From Coriobacteriales bacterium (GTDB lineage Bacteria > Actinomycetota > Coriobacteriia > Coriobacteriales > UBA8131): a DNA stretch of 7,220 nt. Position numbers and translations under genes: made by a program. Within the stretch, counting starts at the first letter, position 1, and each line of letters opens with the position of its first letter. Under the pieces are notes generated by a model, which was not told where the DNA came from, did not search any database, and saw only the letters and a program-made list of their open reading frames with translations. This document shows, piece after piece, positions 1 to 6,766 of the stretch. The stretch spans positions 1 through 7,220 of the forward strand of contig JAIRUT010000134.1 of NCBI GenBank assembly GCA_031254255.1, written 5' to 3'.

Positions 1-1
1 G

Positions 2-1084
2 AGAGAATCAAGTCGAAAAATTAAGTCGGAGGCAGAAGCTGTCAAGACAACCAAAGTGCGCCCGGCCTCTAATCAAAAGCCTGTTTCGAGCCGCTCCGAC
101 TCCAAGCGCAAGCATTCCAGCCAGAGCGCTTCGGCCACAAACAAGCACTCTGAGCAGGTGCAGGCTCCGGTACGTCCACTCGGAAGCCACCGTAGGTTCA
201 CTAAACCTGAAAGCGACTCCAGAAAAACCGCAAAAAGCTCCAAGCGGCCGAAAGACCGAATTTCACGTATTTTGCTGATCACTGGAATTGTCTTTATCGC
301 TGCGGCTCTGAGCGTTGCCGGTTATCTGGTTTGGCGCAATGTTTCGGCTAACTCGGGCTATGACAAGCTGGCCAAAATTGCCGGCATGGACTCCTCAAGC
401 ATCAATGGCCACTTGAACAATGGCGAGTCCCCAAATACCAATTGGATCAACTGGGACGACTTGAGGCTCAGTAACCCAAATGTGGTGGCTTGGCTCTATT
501 TGCCGGACACGGGGCTTAATTATCCGATAGTCCAAGGTTCGGATAATGCTTATTACCTGACCCATATGGCTGATAACTCAGCTAATGCCTCGGGTGCCAT
601 CTTCTTGGACTGGGAAAACTCTCCGAGCTTGAAAGACAAGGCCAACTACGTCTATGGCCACAACATGCTTGGTAATTACATGTTCTCTGAGATCGAGAAA
701 TTTGCCGAGCCAGCATACATGGCCGCGCATCCTAATATCATCATATTCACTCCAACCGATACCCTTAATTTGGATGTACTCGTGGCCCTGCGCTGCAAGG
801 GCAGCGATCCAGTGCGACTGGTGCACTTTGGAAACGACAATGCTTTTCATGAGTTTACGGACAGTCTGACAAAATACATTGCCAATGGAGATCCAGCGAA
901 TTTGCAAAGCGCAAATAATATCTATGTTTTTTCGACTTGTAAAACCTTGGATTCAACTTCCCGCGTCCTAATGATTGCTACACTGAATAGTGGCACGACT
1001 GCGACCGATTCGTCTGCAACAGACAATCCCGCGACCCTTATGTCCTCAATTGATACGCCCCGGACTGGAGATTCAGATCAATGA
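2..1084 (+). CDS. Class B sortase (5' end probably outside window)
   Basis: Membrane-anchored cysteine transpeptidase of the sortase B family. Such enzymes cleave a C-terminal sorting signal on secreted proteins and join the product to the cell wall or to another protein; the substrate here is unknown. Numbering from the GTG at 56: residues 1-70 are a basic, Ser/Lys-rich, probably disordered cytoplasmic tail, and about 71-93 form one membrane helix. The extracytoplasmic catalytic domain runs from about 128 to 310. It shows the class B pattern NPNVVAWLYLPDTGLNYPIVQ and all three catalytic residues: His202 (YGHNM), Cys295 (FSTC, for the usual TLxTC) and Arg303 (TSRVL). A Ser/Thr/Asp-rich tail of about 30 residues follows. 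The frame is open to the left edge with no ATG, and GTG 56 lacks a properly spaced Shine-Dalgarno (the GGAGG at 28-32 is too far), so the true start is probably upstream. The stop overlaps purF as ATGA. Family call is firm; start is uncertain. Confidence 0.88.
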   Translation, partial: RESSRKIKSEAEAVKTTKVRPASNQKPVSSRSDSKRKHSSQSASATNKHSEQVQAPVRPLGSHRRFTKPESDSRKTAKSSKRPKDRISRILLITGIVFIAAALSVAGYLVWRNVSANSGYDKLAKIAGMDSSSINGHLNNGESPNTNWINWDDLRLSNPNVVAWLYLPDTGLNYPIVQGSDNAYYLTHMADNSANASGAIFLDWENSPSLKDKANYVYGHNMLGNYMFSEIEKFAEPAYMAAHPNIIIFTPTDTLNLDVLVALRCKGSDPVRLVHFGNDNAFHEFTDSLTKYIANGDPANLQSANNIYVFSTCKTLDSTSRVLMIATLNSGTTATDSSATDNPATLMSSIDTPRTGDSDQ

Positions 1085-2646
1085 CATCTTGTACCAATTT
1101 CGCCAACTTGGATAATCCCGATCGCCCTGACCATCCAGAGGAAGCCTGCGGGATCTTTGGGATCTACGCCCCCGGCCAAGATACCGCGCGGATGACTTAT
1201 TTTGGCCTGCATGCCCTCCAGCATCGAGGCCAGGAGTCAGCCGGTATCGCTGTCGGAGATGGTCAGTCTGTCCTGGTCTACAAAGACCGTGGACTGGTCA
1301 GCCAGATCTTCAACGAATCCGTGCTCTCTTCACTGGAGGGCAATGTGGCCATCGGCCACGTGCGCTATTCAACCAGCGGCGGGTCTGACTCGTGGGAATC
1401 CGCCCAGCCGCATCTTTCAACCATTGGCGAGTCGATCATCGCGCTGGCCCATAACGGTACCCTTGTCAATTCCAGCGAGCTGCGCTCCAAGCTCTTTGAG
1501 TTTGGTGTAACCTTCCGCTCAACCACGGACAGTGAGCTAGCCTCCAAGCTGATAGTTTATTTCACCCAGAAGTCCCATCATATGCGGGAGGGCATCCGTC
1601 GGACCATGGAGCTGATCCGGGGAGCCTACTCGATGGTCGTGATCACCTCCGAGGCTCTTTATGCCTTCCGTGATCCCCACGGCATCCGGCCCTTGAGTAT
1701 TGGCCGTTTGCCGGATAATCAGGGCTGGGTTGTGGCCTCCGAGACCTGTGGCCTGGACATTGTTGGTGCGGAATTTGTCCGGGATGTTGAGCCGGGTGAG
1801 ATCATCCGCATCAATTCTGAGGGCTTGGTTGCTGAGCGGGCCATGGACGAGCAGCCCCGTGCCTTTTGTGTCTTCGAATTTGTCTATTTTGCCCGTCCGG
1901 ATTCCACGATCAACGGTCTTTCAGTTTTCAAGGCTCGCAGCAACATGGGTCGGCGACTGGCTGAGGAAGCACCAGCTGACGCCGACATGGTCATCGGTGT
2001 CCCAGATAGCGGCATACCTTCGGCCATTGGTTTTGCCCAAGCTTCGGGCATTCATTATGAAGAGGGAATCGTCAAGAATCGCTACGTTGGCCGGACCTTC
2101 ATCCAGCCCACCCAGGCCCTGCGCCAACGCGGTATTCTACTGAAGCTTAACCCGCTGCCGGCAGTTATTGCCGGAAAGCGCCTCGTATTGGTCGATGATT
2201 CGATTGTCCGTGGCAATACATCGCGTCAACTGGTCCAGATGCTCCGTGACGCCGGGGCATCCGAGATCCATATGCGCATTACTTCTCCACCCGTGGTTTG
2301 GCCTTGTTTTTACGGCATCGACACCGACACTCAAGACCAGTTGATTGCCGCATCTCACGACGTTCAAGCCATCAGTGATTTTATTGGCACAGACAGCCTG
2401 GCCTTCCTTAGCGAGGAGGGTCTGGCAGCTTCCTGTCCGGTCAACCATCCTGGTTTTTGTATGGCCTGTTTTACGGGTGATTATCCAGTCGAGCCAACTG
2501 AGCCAATGAAGAGTGGGGCCTTTTGTGGTGGGCACAAGCCTCATGCTTGGAAGGAGGAACAGCAGTCCAGTCTTTTCAGTGGTGGAATGGATATTTCGGA
2601 GCTTTTTGATCTGGAGGTTCAGGAGGGATTGCATGAAAGGCAATGA
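1081..2646 (+). CDS. purF: Amidophosphoribosyltransferase (PurF), Fe-S type
   Basis: Catalyses the committed first step of purine synthesis in the cytoplasm: PRPP plus glutamine gives 5-phosphoribosylamine, glutamate and pyrophosphate. The 521-residue protein has an N-terminal Ntn glutaminase domain and a C-terminal type I phosphoribosyltransferase domain. The predicted nucleophile is Cys23 (EEACGIFGIY), which implies removal of a 22-residue propeptide. Other glutaminase signatures are GHVRYST (92-98), HNGT (124-127) and STTD (147-150). The PRPP loop is VLVDDSIVRGNTS (369-381). Cys263, Cys409, Cys460 and Cys463 align by context with the four ligands of the 4Fe-4S cluster known in Bacillus PurF, so this is the cluster-containing, probably oxygen-sensitive form. 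About 50 residues follow the last cluster cysteine, longer than I recall for Bacillus. The ATG overlaps the sortase stop by 4 bp, with TGGAG at 1066-1070 as ribosome site. The 3' end overlaps purM by 14 bp. Confidence 0.97.
   Translation: MTSCTNFANLDNPDRPDHPEEACGIFGIYAPGQDTARMTYFGLHALQHRGQESAGIAVGDGQSVLVYKDRGLVSQIFNESVLSSLEGNVAIGHVRYSTSGGSDSWESAQPHLSTIGESIIALAHNGTLVNSSELRSKLFEFGVTFRSTTDSELASKLIVYFTQKSHHMREGIRRTMELIRGAYSMVVITSEALYAFRDPHGIRPLSIGRLPDNQGWVVASETCGLDIVGAEFVRDVEPGEIIRINSEGLVAERAMDEQPRAFCVFEFVYFARPDSTINGLSVFKARSNMGRRLAEEAPADADMVIGVPDSGIPSAIGFAQASGIHYEEGIVKNRYVGRTFIQPTQALRQRGILLKLNPLPAVIAGKRLVLVDDSIVRGNTSRQLVQMLRDAGASEIHMRITSPPVVWPCFYGIDTDTQDQLIAASHDVQAISDFIGTDSLAFLSEEGLAASCPVNHPGFCMACFTGDYPVEPTEPMKSGAFCGGHKPHAWKEEQQSSLFSGGMDISELFDLEVQEGLHERQ
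2621..2627 (+). promoter_or_regulatory. Ribosome binding site of purM
   Basis: AGGAGGG lies inside the 3' end of purF, five bases before the ATG at 2633. It is the strongest Shine-Dalgarno in the operon and fixes the purM start at 2633. The in-frame ATG at 2513 would overlap purF by 134 bp and would add residues unrelated to PurM. Confidence 0.85.
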
Positions 2647-3931
2647 CGCTGACGTTGACGCCAGCCGCGACGTTGGCCAACCTGTAGACTCTGATACTGG
2701 CCTTGCCACCGCAGCCTTGCCCACGCCAGCCGACGTTTCCACCTATGCTGCGGCTGGCGTGGATATTGAGGAGGGTGCCCGGGCTGTCGATGCCATTCGC
2801 AGCGCTGTGCATAGTACCTACACTCCGCAGGTGATTGGCGATATTGGTGGTTTTGGCGGCCTGCTTGATGCGAGTGCATTGAAAAATATGGCACGCCCTG
2901 TGCTTGTCTCGTCCACGGATGGTGTAGGCACCAAGTTGGAGTTGGCAAAACGGCTGGCCAGGCACTCCACGGTGGGTATTGACCTTGTGGCCATGTGTGT
3001 GAACGATCTGGTTGTCTCCGGGGCCCAGCCACTCTTTTTTCTGGACTATCTGGCTGTTGGCAAGCTCGATGCCGACTTTGCCGCAGATGTGATTTCCGGC
3101 ATCGCCGAGGGTTGCCGTCAAGCTGGATGTGCCTTGCTTGGAGGAGAGATGGCCGAGCATCCTGGCGTTATGCTGGCAGGTGACTACGACTTGGCTGGAT
3201 TTTCCGTCGGTTGTGTTGACTGCGACCAGATCCTCGGCCCAATACGCGTTCAAAAGGGGGATGCGATCATTGGGCTGGCTTCCAGCGGCTTTCATTCCAA
3301 TGGCTATTCCTTGATTCGTCGAGCCTTCAGTGACCATCTGAGTGACGCAGAACTGCAGGACACACTGTTGGAGAGCGGTCAAAGTCTGGCCGCTGCCCTG
3401 ATGGCACCGACAAGGATCTATGTTCGCGAGTTACTGGGGTTGGTTGATTCGGGCCTACCGGTTCGGGCGGCTGCCCACATCACCGGTGGGGGAATAACAG
3501 AGAACCTGAAGCGCGTCTTGCCCCAAGGCCTGGATGCGCTAATTGATCTCGATAGTTGGAATGTCCCAGAGCTGATCCGGACGGTCTGTGCCACAATCGG
3601 TTTGGCTGAGGCCGAGGCGCTCAAGACCTTCAACATGGGCATAGGTATGATCCTGATCGTTGATTCGGACTCTGCCGATGCCGTCATGGCGGCCATGAGC
3701 ACAGACCAGGATTGCTGGCTGATTGGTAGTGTCATTGCCGCGGATGATTCTGAATCCGCAGGCATTGATAGCCACTTTGCCACAATTACCAAACCTGCAG
3801 GCGGCCGAGTCCGCTATCAGAACAGCTTGTCTGACTGGAGTGATCAAGCCTTGAGTTTAAGCCCAACCCCGCAAGCCGACGATACCCCAGCTACCTCATC
3901 CATCCTACCTGCTTCAGAGGCAAGTCAATGA
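2633..3931 (+). CDS. purM: Phosphoribosylformylglycinamidine cyclo-ligase (AIR synthetase, PurM)
   Basis: Catalyses step 5 of purine synthesis: ATP-dependent ring closure of FGAM to 5-aminoimidazole ribonucleotide. The 432-residue product is longer than the usual roughly 340-350. The core starts near residue 38 (YAAAGVDIEEG) and runs to about 397. Signatures are IGGFGGLLD (71-79), STDGVGTKLELAK (94-106), GIDLVAMCVNDLVVSGA (115-131), FFLDYLAVGKLD (135-146), GGEMAEHPG (170-178), DYDLAGFSVG (184-193), GLASSGFHSNGYSL (214-227) and HITGGGITEN (282-291). In the GGxTAExPG motif the usual Thr is Met173. Extra sequence consists of about 37 polar, Asp/Ala-rich residues at the N-terminus and a Ser/Pro/Thr-rich tail of about 32 residues after RYQNSLSDWSD. 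The start is set by the AGGAGGG at 2621-2627. The stop overlaps purN as ATGA. The function is secure; the role of the tails is unknown. Confidence 0.96.
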   Translation: MKGNDADVDASRDVGQPVDSDTGLATAALPTPADVSTYAAAGVDIEEGARAVDAIRSAVHSTYTPQVIGDIGGFGGLLDASALKNMARPVLVSSTDGVGTKLELAKRLARHSTVGIDLVAMCVNDLVVSGAQPLFFLDYLAVGKLDADFAADVISGIAEGCRQAGCALLGGEMAEHPGVMLAGDYDLAGFSVGCVDCDQILGPIRVQKGDAIIGLASSGFHSNGYSLIRRAFSDHLSDAELQDTLLESGQSLAAALMAPTRIYVRELLGLVDSGLPVRAAAHITGGGITENLKRVLPQGLDALIDLDSWNVPELIRTVCATIGLAEAEALKTFNMGIGMILIVDSDSADAVMAAMSTDQDCWLIGSVIAADDSESAGIDSHFATITKPAGGRVRYQNSLSDWSDQALSLSPTPQADDTPATSSILPASEASQ

Positions 3932-4533
3932 TCCGTCTGGGCGTTTTGATATCCGGAGCCGGCAGCAACCTCCAAGCCATCCTCGATGCCATTGCTGCTG
4001 GGAAACTGGATGCTGAGGTTGTTCTGGTAATCTCCAGCCGTCCCGATGCCGGTGGCTTGAAGAGGGCGACCGCTGCTGGAATAGCCACGGTCAGTCTGTC
4101 CAGAAGCGTTTACAATGAGCCTTGGGCAGCTGATGAACTGATATCTGACAAGTTAATCGAGGCAGGTTGCGACTATGTGGTTTTGGCCGGATACATGCGC
4201 AAGGTCCATCCTGAGTTGCTGGACAGTTTTCCCGATCGGGTCTTGAATATCCATCCAGCCTTACTGCCTGCCTTTATCGGTTCTGAAGCTATCCGGCAGG
4301 CCTGGGAATACGGTGTTAAGGTCGCAGGTGTTACAGTGCATTACGTGAATCAGGACTATGACCGCGGGGCGATAATTGCCCAACGGGCCCTTGATATTTT
4401 GCCGGGTGAAAGCTTGGAGGCGTTGACGATGCGCGTGCACCATGTTGAGCATCAGATCTACCCGGAGGTCCTTCAGCTCTTTGCTGAAAACCGCATTTCC
4501 AAAGACACTGATGGGCGGGTCGTCATCCGTTGA
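3928..4533 (+). CDS. purN: Phosphoribosylglycinamide formyltransferase (GAR transformylase, PurN)
   Basis: Catalyses step 3 of purine synthesis: transfer of the formyl group from 10-formyltetrahydrofolate to GAR, giving FGAR. At 201 residues it is the normal length of a monofunctional PurN. The N-terminal phosphate-binding loop is VLISGAGSNLQAI (6-18). The catalytic triad, matched by context to E. coli Asn106/His108/Asp144, is Asn107 and His109 in NIHPALLPAF (107-116) and Asp145 in DYDRGAIIAQ (143-152). VVLAGYMRKVHPELL (84-98) precedes the active site. The usual FPG after the HPxLLP block reads FIG here, which I take as lineage variation. The ATG overlaps the purM stop by 4 bp, with AGAGG at 3916-3920 as ribosome site. 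The 3' end overlaps the next gene's TTG as TTGA. It supplies the intermediate two steps upstream of PurM, consistent with co-expression. Confidence 0.97.
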   Translation: MIRLGVLISGAGSNLQAILDAIAAGKLDAEVVLVISSRPDAGGLKRATAAGIATVSLSRSVYNEPWAADELISDKLIEAGCDYVVLAGYMRKVHPELLDSFPDRVLNIHPALLPAFIGSEAIRQAWEYGVKVAGVTVHYVNQDYDRGAIIAQRALDILPGESLEALTMRVHHVEHQIYPEVLQLFAENRISKDTDGRVVIR

Positions 4534-5426
4534 GTTCCGAAAATCACAATATTCAGCAGGGGGCTGACAAAGATTGTAATGCCACTGGTCTTGTGCATGA
4601 AAAAGCCAATGTAGACGCAGTTGAATTGATTGCAGGCAAGCCAGCCGACCAACCAGGCTCCAGCCCAGCCACCCATGGCGAAGAGCATAAAGCTTCGCAA
4701 AGCAAGGCCAACAAGTTGAAGTTCATCGGTTTGGTCGTCTTTTTACTGCTGACAATCGGAGTTGGCATTTATGCCATCGTTTTCTTCAACTCCATGGGTG
4801 AAGGGACATTGTCGCAACGTCTGGAAGAAGCCATCAACCAGGCCGGAGTTTTTGGTGTCCTGATTGCCATGGCTCTGCAGTTTGTCCAGATAGTCGTGGC
4901 TTTCATCCCTGGCGAAGTGGTCCAGGTGGTCATCGGTTGGGCCTATGGTACCGTTGGTGGGGGACTTATCACGCTTCTTGGAGCCGCACTCTCCAGTGCT
5001 TTTGTCTTCTGGGTGGTCCGCAAACTGGGCGCTCCCTTCGTGCAGGCGATGATTGGCTCCAAGGACAACAAACTGCTGCGCTTCATTCGCAACGGCAAGC
5101 GCCTGAATGCCACGGTCTTCATTCTCTACCTGATCCCGGGTTTGCCAAAGGATGTATTCAACTATCTTGTACCGCTAAGCAACATGCGTCTTGCGGAATT
5201 TCTGGTACTTTCCACGATAGCCCGTGCACCGGCTATTTTCGCATCAACATTCGTGGCTACAGCCTTTAAGACCCAGAATTATCTGGGCATGGCCATTGTT
5301 GCCGTGATATTTGGCGGCTTAGGCGTGATCGGGATCATCTTCAACCAAAAGATCATGACTGGCGTGGATAAGATCTTGGCTAAGGTCGCCCCACATCGTC
5401 ACGTGGAAAAAGACAGTGACGATTGA
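4530..5426 (+). CDS. VTT/TVP38-TMEM64 family (DedA-like) membrane protein
   Basis: A 298-residue polytopic inner-membrane protein. Residues 1-62 are a polar, probably cytoplasmic tail. Hydrophobic segments lie at about 64-87, 106-126, 130-163, 194-216, 222-245 and 250-271, followed by a charged C-terminus. Two family-type motifs are visible: FIPGEVVQVVIGWAYG (125-140) and ILYLIPGLPKDVFNYLVPL (198-216). These resemble the paired re-entrant segments of the VTT (SNARE-associated) superfamily. Members of that superfamily have been linked to lipid scrambling or flipping and to membrane homeostasis; the substrate here cannot be read from sequence. The start is taken as TTG, forming TTGA with the purN stop. 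No ideal Shine-Dalgarno precedes it (only GGGCGGG at 4513-4519), so re-initiation after PurN is likely. A GTG at residue 22 is an alternative start. The nearest in-frame ATG (Met89) would remove the first helix. Confidence 0.88.
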   Translation: MSSENHNIQQGADKDCNATGLVHEKANVDAVELIAGKPADQPGSSPATHGEEHKASQSKANKLKFIGLVVFLLLTIGVGIYAIVFFNSMGEGTLSQRLEEAINQAGVFGVLIAMALQFVQIVVAFIPGEVVQVVIGWAYGTVGGGLITLLGAALSSAFVFWVVRKLGAPFVQAMIGSKDNKLLRFIRNGKRLNATVFILYLIPGLPKDVFNYLVPLSNMRLAEFLVLSTIARAPAIFASTFVATAFKTQNYLGMAIVAVIFGGLGVIGIIFNQKIMTGVDKILAKVAPHRHVEKDSDD

Positions 5427-5509
5427 ACTGTCCATCTTGCGGATGGTGCATAATGGTTGATTGGTAATTCCATACCCTCTGATTCAGGTGAAAATAGAGA
5501 GGAATCTAC
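5427..5509 (+). promoter_or_regulatory. Gap before ychF, possible weak promoter
   Basis: This 83-bp gap separates the overlapping operon from ychF. It holds a short hairpin (CCATC 5432-5436 with GATGG 5442-5446, loop TTGCG) without a following T-run, so it is not a convincing terminator. CATAAT at 5449-5454 is a 5/6 match to a -10 box. The only -35-like hexamer, TTGAAC at 5423-5428, is 20 bp away, which is long. Either a weak ychF promoter or simple read-through from the upstream operon fits. Confidence 0.25.
5497..5502 (+). promoter_or_regulatory. Ribosome binding site of ychF
   Basis: GAGAGG lies seven bases before the GTG at 5510. It supports that GTG as the start, which places the P-loop at residues 9-16, the usual position in the family. 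Confidence 0.7.
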
Positions 5510-6574
5510 GTGTCTCTTTCCATTGGAATAGTTGGCCTGCCCAATGTCGGCAAGTCCACCCTGTTTACCGCCCTGACCAACAAAGGCGGCCTTGCCGCCA
5601 ATTATCCATTTGCCACAATCGAGCCGAACGTCGGAGTTGTTCCCGTTCCGGACAAGCGCTTGGAGCAGCTGGCCGAGATCGTCCATCCCGGGCGCATTGT
5701 TCCAGCTACAGTGGAGTTTTTGGATATTGCCGGGTTGGTCAAAGGAGCCAGCGTCGGTGAGGGTTTGGGTAACCAGTTTTTGGCTAACATCCGCGAGACC
5801 GATGCCATTGTCGAGGTACTGCGCTACTTCAGCGATAGCGATGTTGTTCATGTTGATGGAGCAGTTGATCCCGAGCGCGACAGTGAGACGATCGCTACAG
5901 AGCTGATCCTCGCCGATCTTGGAACGATCGAGCGGGCTTTGCCCCGCCTGAGTAAAGACTCCAAGCGGGGCAAGGAAGAGGCGGCCAAGTTTGAAGTTGT
6001 CCAGCGTCTGGAGACCTGGATGAACGAAGGGCATGCAGCCCGCGACTTTCAAGCCACTGATTCGGAGTCTGCCCTGCTTCACGACCTGCATCTCCTCAGT
6101 GCCAAACCCCTGCTCTACGTGGCCAATGTGGACGAGAACGAGGCTGGAGCTACACTGGAGGCGGTGGGCGGCATCGTCCCCGTGCCAATCAGTGCCAAGG
6201 TGGAAAGCGATATTGCGGAAATGAGTCCAGAAGAGGCAGCTGAATATCTGCAAATGTTGGGAATTGAGCAAGCCGGCTTGGAGCGCTTGGCGCAGGCCGC
6301 TTACAGCTTGCTTGGCCTGCAAAGCTTCTTTACAGCCGGGGAGCTGGAGGTCAAGGCCTGGACGATTCCCATCGGTACCAAGGCACCCCAAGCTGCTGGC
6401 GTCATTCACACAGATTTTGAGCGTGGTTTCATAAAGGCAGAAACAGCCAGTTTCGGCGACTATATTAAATATCGCGGTGAGGCAGACTTGCGAGCAGCTG
6501 GAAAGTTGCGCCAAGAAGGCCGTGAGTATGTTGTCCAAGACGGCGATATCATGCATTTCAAGTTCAACGTGTAA
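5510..6574 (+). CDS. ychF: Redox-regulated ATPase YchF (OLA1/Obg-like family)
   Basis: Cytosolic P-loop NTPase of the universally conserved YchF/OLA1 family. It associates with ribosomes and, in E. coli, is linked to stress and oxidative-stress responses. At 354 residues it is close to the usual roughly 363. The G1 P-loop is GLPNVGKS (9-16) and the switch/G3 region is [11 protein letters not shown] (71-81). The G4 position reads NVDE (206-209) instead of NKxD, the hallmark that explains ATP rather than GTP preference in this family. A charged helical insertion occupies roughly 135-190. The C-terminal TGS domain spans about 270-353 ([26 protein letters not shown]). The family's common RCF segment after the G3 region reads RYF here (105-107). 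Start GTG is supported by GAGAGG at 5497-5502. It follows the VTT gene after 83 bp, so it may be co-transcribed or have its own promoter. Identification is secure. Confidence 0.97.
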   Translation: MSLSIGIVGLPNVGKSTLFTALTNKGGLAANYPFATIEPNVGVVPVPDKRLEQLAEIVHPGRIVPATVEFLDIAGLVKGASVGEGLGNQFLANIRETDAIVEVLRYFSDSDVVHVDGAVDPERDSETIATELILADLGTIERALPRLSKDSKRGKEEAAKFEVVQRLETWMNEGHAARDFQATDSESALLHDLHLLSAKPLLYVANVDENEAGATLEAVGGIVPVPISAKVESDIAEMSPEEAAEYLQMLGIEQAGLERLAQAAYSLLGLQSFFTAGELEVKAWTIPIGTKAPQAAGVIHTDFERGFIKAETASFGDYIKYRGEADLRAAGKLRQEGREYVVQDGDIMHFKFNV

Positions 6575-6640
6575 ATCCAGTATTCAGAAAAAATACATAC
6601 TTTTATTCATAAAAAGGCGATATTTTCTCCATATATTAAT

Positions 6641-6667
6641 AATTTGTGAGAGTGTCCCTATCAAATT
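6641..6667. promoter_or_regulatory. Imperfect 27-bp dyad, candidate operator upstream of nrfA
   Basis: An inverted repeat centred on 6654 has perfect outer arms AATTTG (6641-6646) and CAAATT (6662-6667). Inner matches bring it to 9 of 13 paired positions. It sits in the 192-bp AT-rich gap, about 100 bp before the nrfA ATG, just after an AT-rich stretch (TATATTAAT at 6632-6640) and before TAAAAT (6695-6700), a 5/6 match to a -10 box. It does not match the FNR consensus TTGAT-N4-ATCAA or the CRP spacing. It may bind some other regulator, or be chance in AT-rich DNA. Confidence 0.3.
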
Positions 6668-6754
6668 CTATCCAAGCATCCCTGTATTAAGCAATAAAAT
6701 AGCATCAAAATGGGAGGATCATCGGTTTAATGGCCATTTGGCCTTCTGCTGAGA

Positions 6755-6762
6755 GAGAGGAG
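6755..6762 (+). promoter_or_regulatory. Ribosome binding site of nrfA
   Basis: GAGAGGAG ends four bases before the ATG at 6767, inside a GA-rich run starting at 6751. It supports this start over the in-frame ATG ten codons later, which would also remove the basic n-region of the signal peptide. Confidence 0.7.
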
Positions 6763-6766
6763 TATT

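Noticed and set aside
2513..2632. Upstream in-frame ATG that would lengthen PurM by 40 residues
   Set aside because: It would overlap purF by 134 bp, and the added residues are an out-of-frame reading of purF. The strong AGGAGGG at 2621-2627 serves the ATG at 2633.
2137..2742. Open frame of 201 codons on the minus strand inside purF
   Set aside because: It is a shadow of purF with no family resemblance.
2576..3382. Open frame of 268 codons on the minus strand across the purF/purM junction
   Set aside because: It is antisense to two secure genes, and its product has no recognisable domain. It is treated as a shadow frame.
5432..5446. Hairpin CCATC / GATGG after the VTT gene as a terminator
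   Set aside because: It has a 5-bp stem with no following T-run.
5399..6556. Open frame of 385 codons on the minus strand, antisense to ychF
   Set aside because: Its length is striking, but it covers the well-supported ychF almost exactly, its translation resembles no family I recognise, and no convincing ribosome site was seen. Codon bias in ychF explains the lack of antisense stops.
6580..6596. Hairpin GTATT / AATAC just after ychF, followed by a partial T-run, as a terminator
   Set aside because: The stem is only 5 bp with one G-C pair, and the T-run starts several bases later and is interrupted. It is too weak to call, though some terminator in this gap would make sense.
6732..6743. GGCC-ATTT-GGCC hairpin just before the nrfA ribosome site
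   Set aside because: It has only four base pairs and no extension of the stem. A translational switch cannot be supported from this alone.
6477..6752. Plus-strand open frame of 91 codons crossing the ychF stop and the AT-rich gap
   Set aside because: It begins inside ychF in another frame, and the gap part encodes low-complexity Ile/Lys/Ser-rich sequence typical of AT-rich non-coding DNA.
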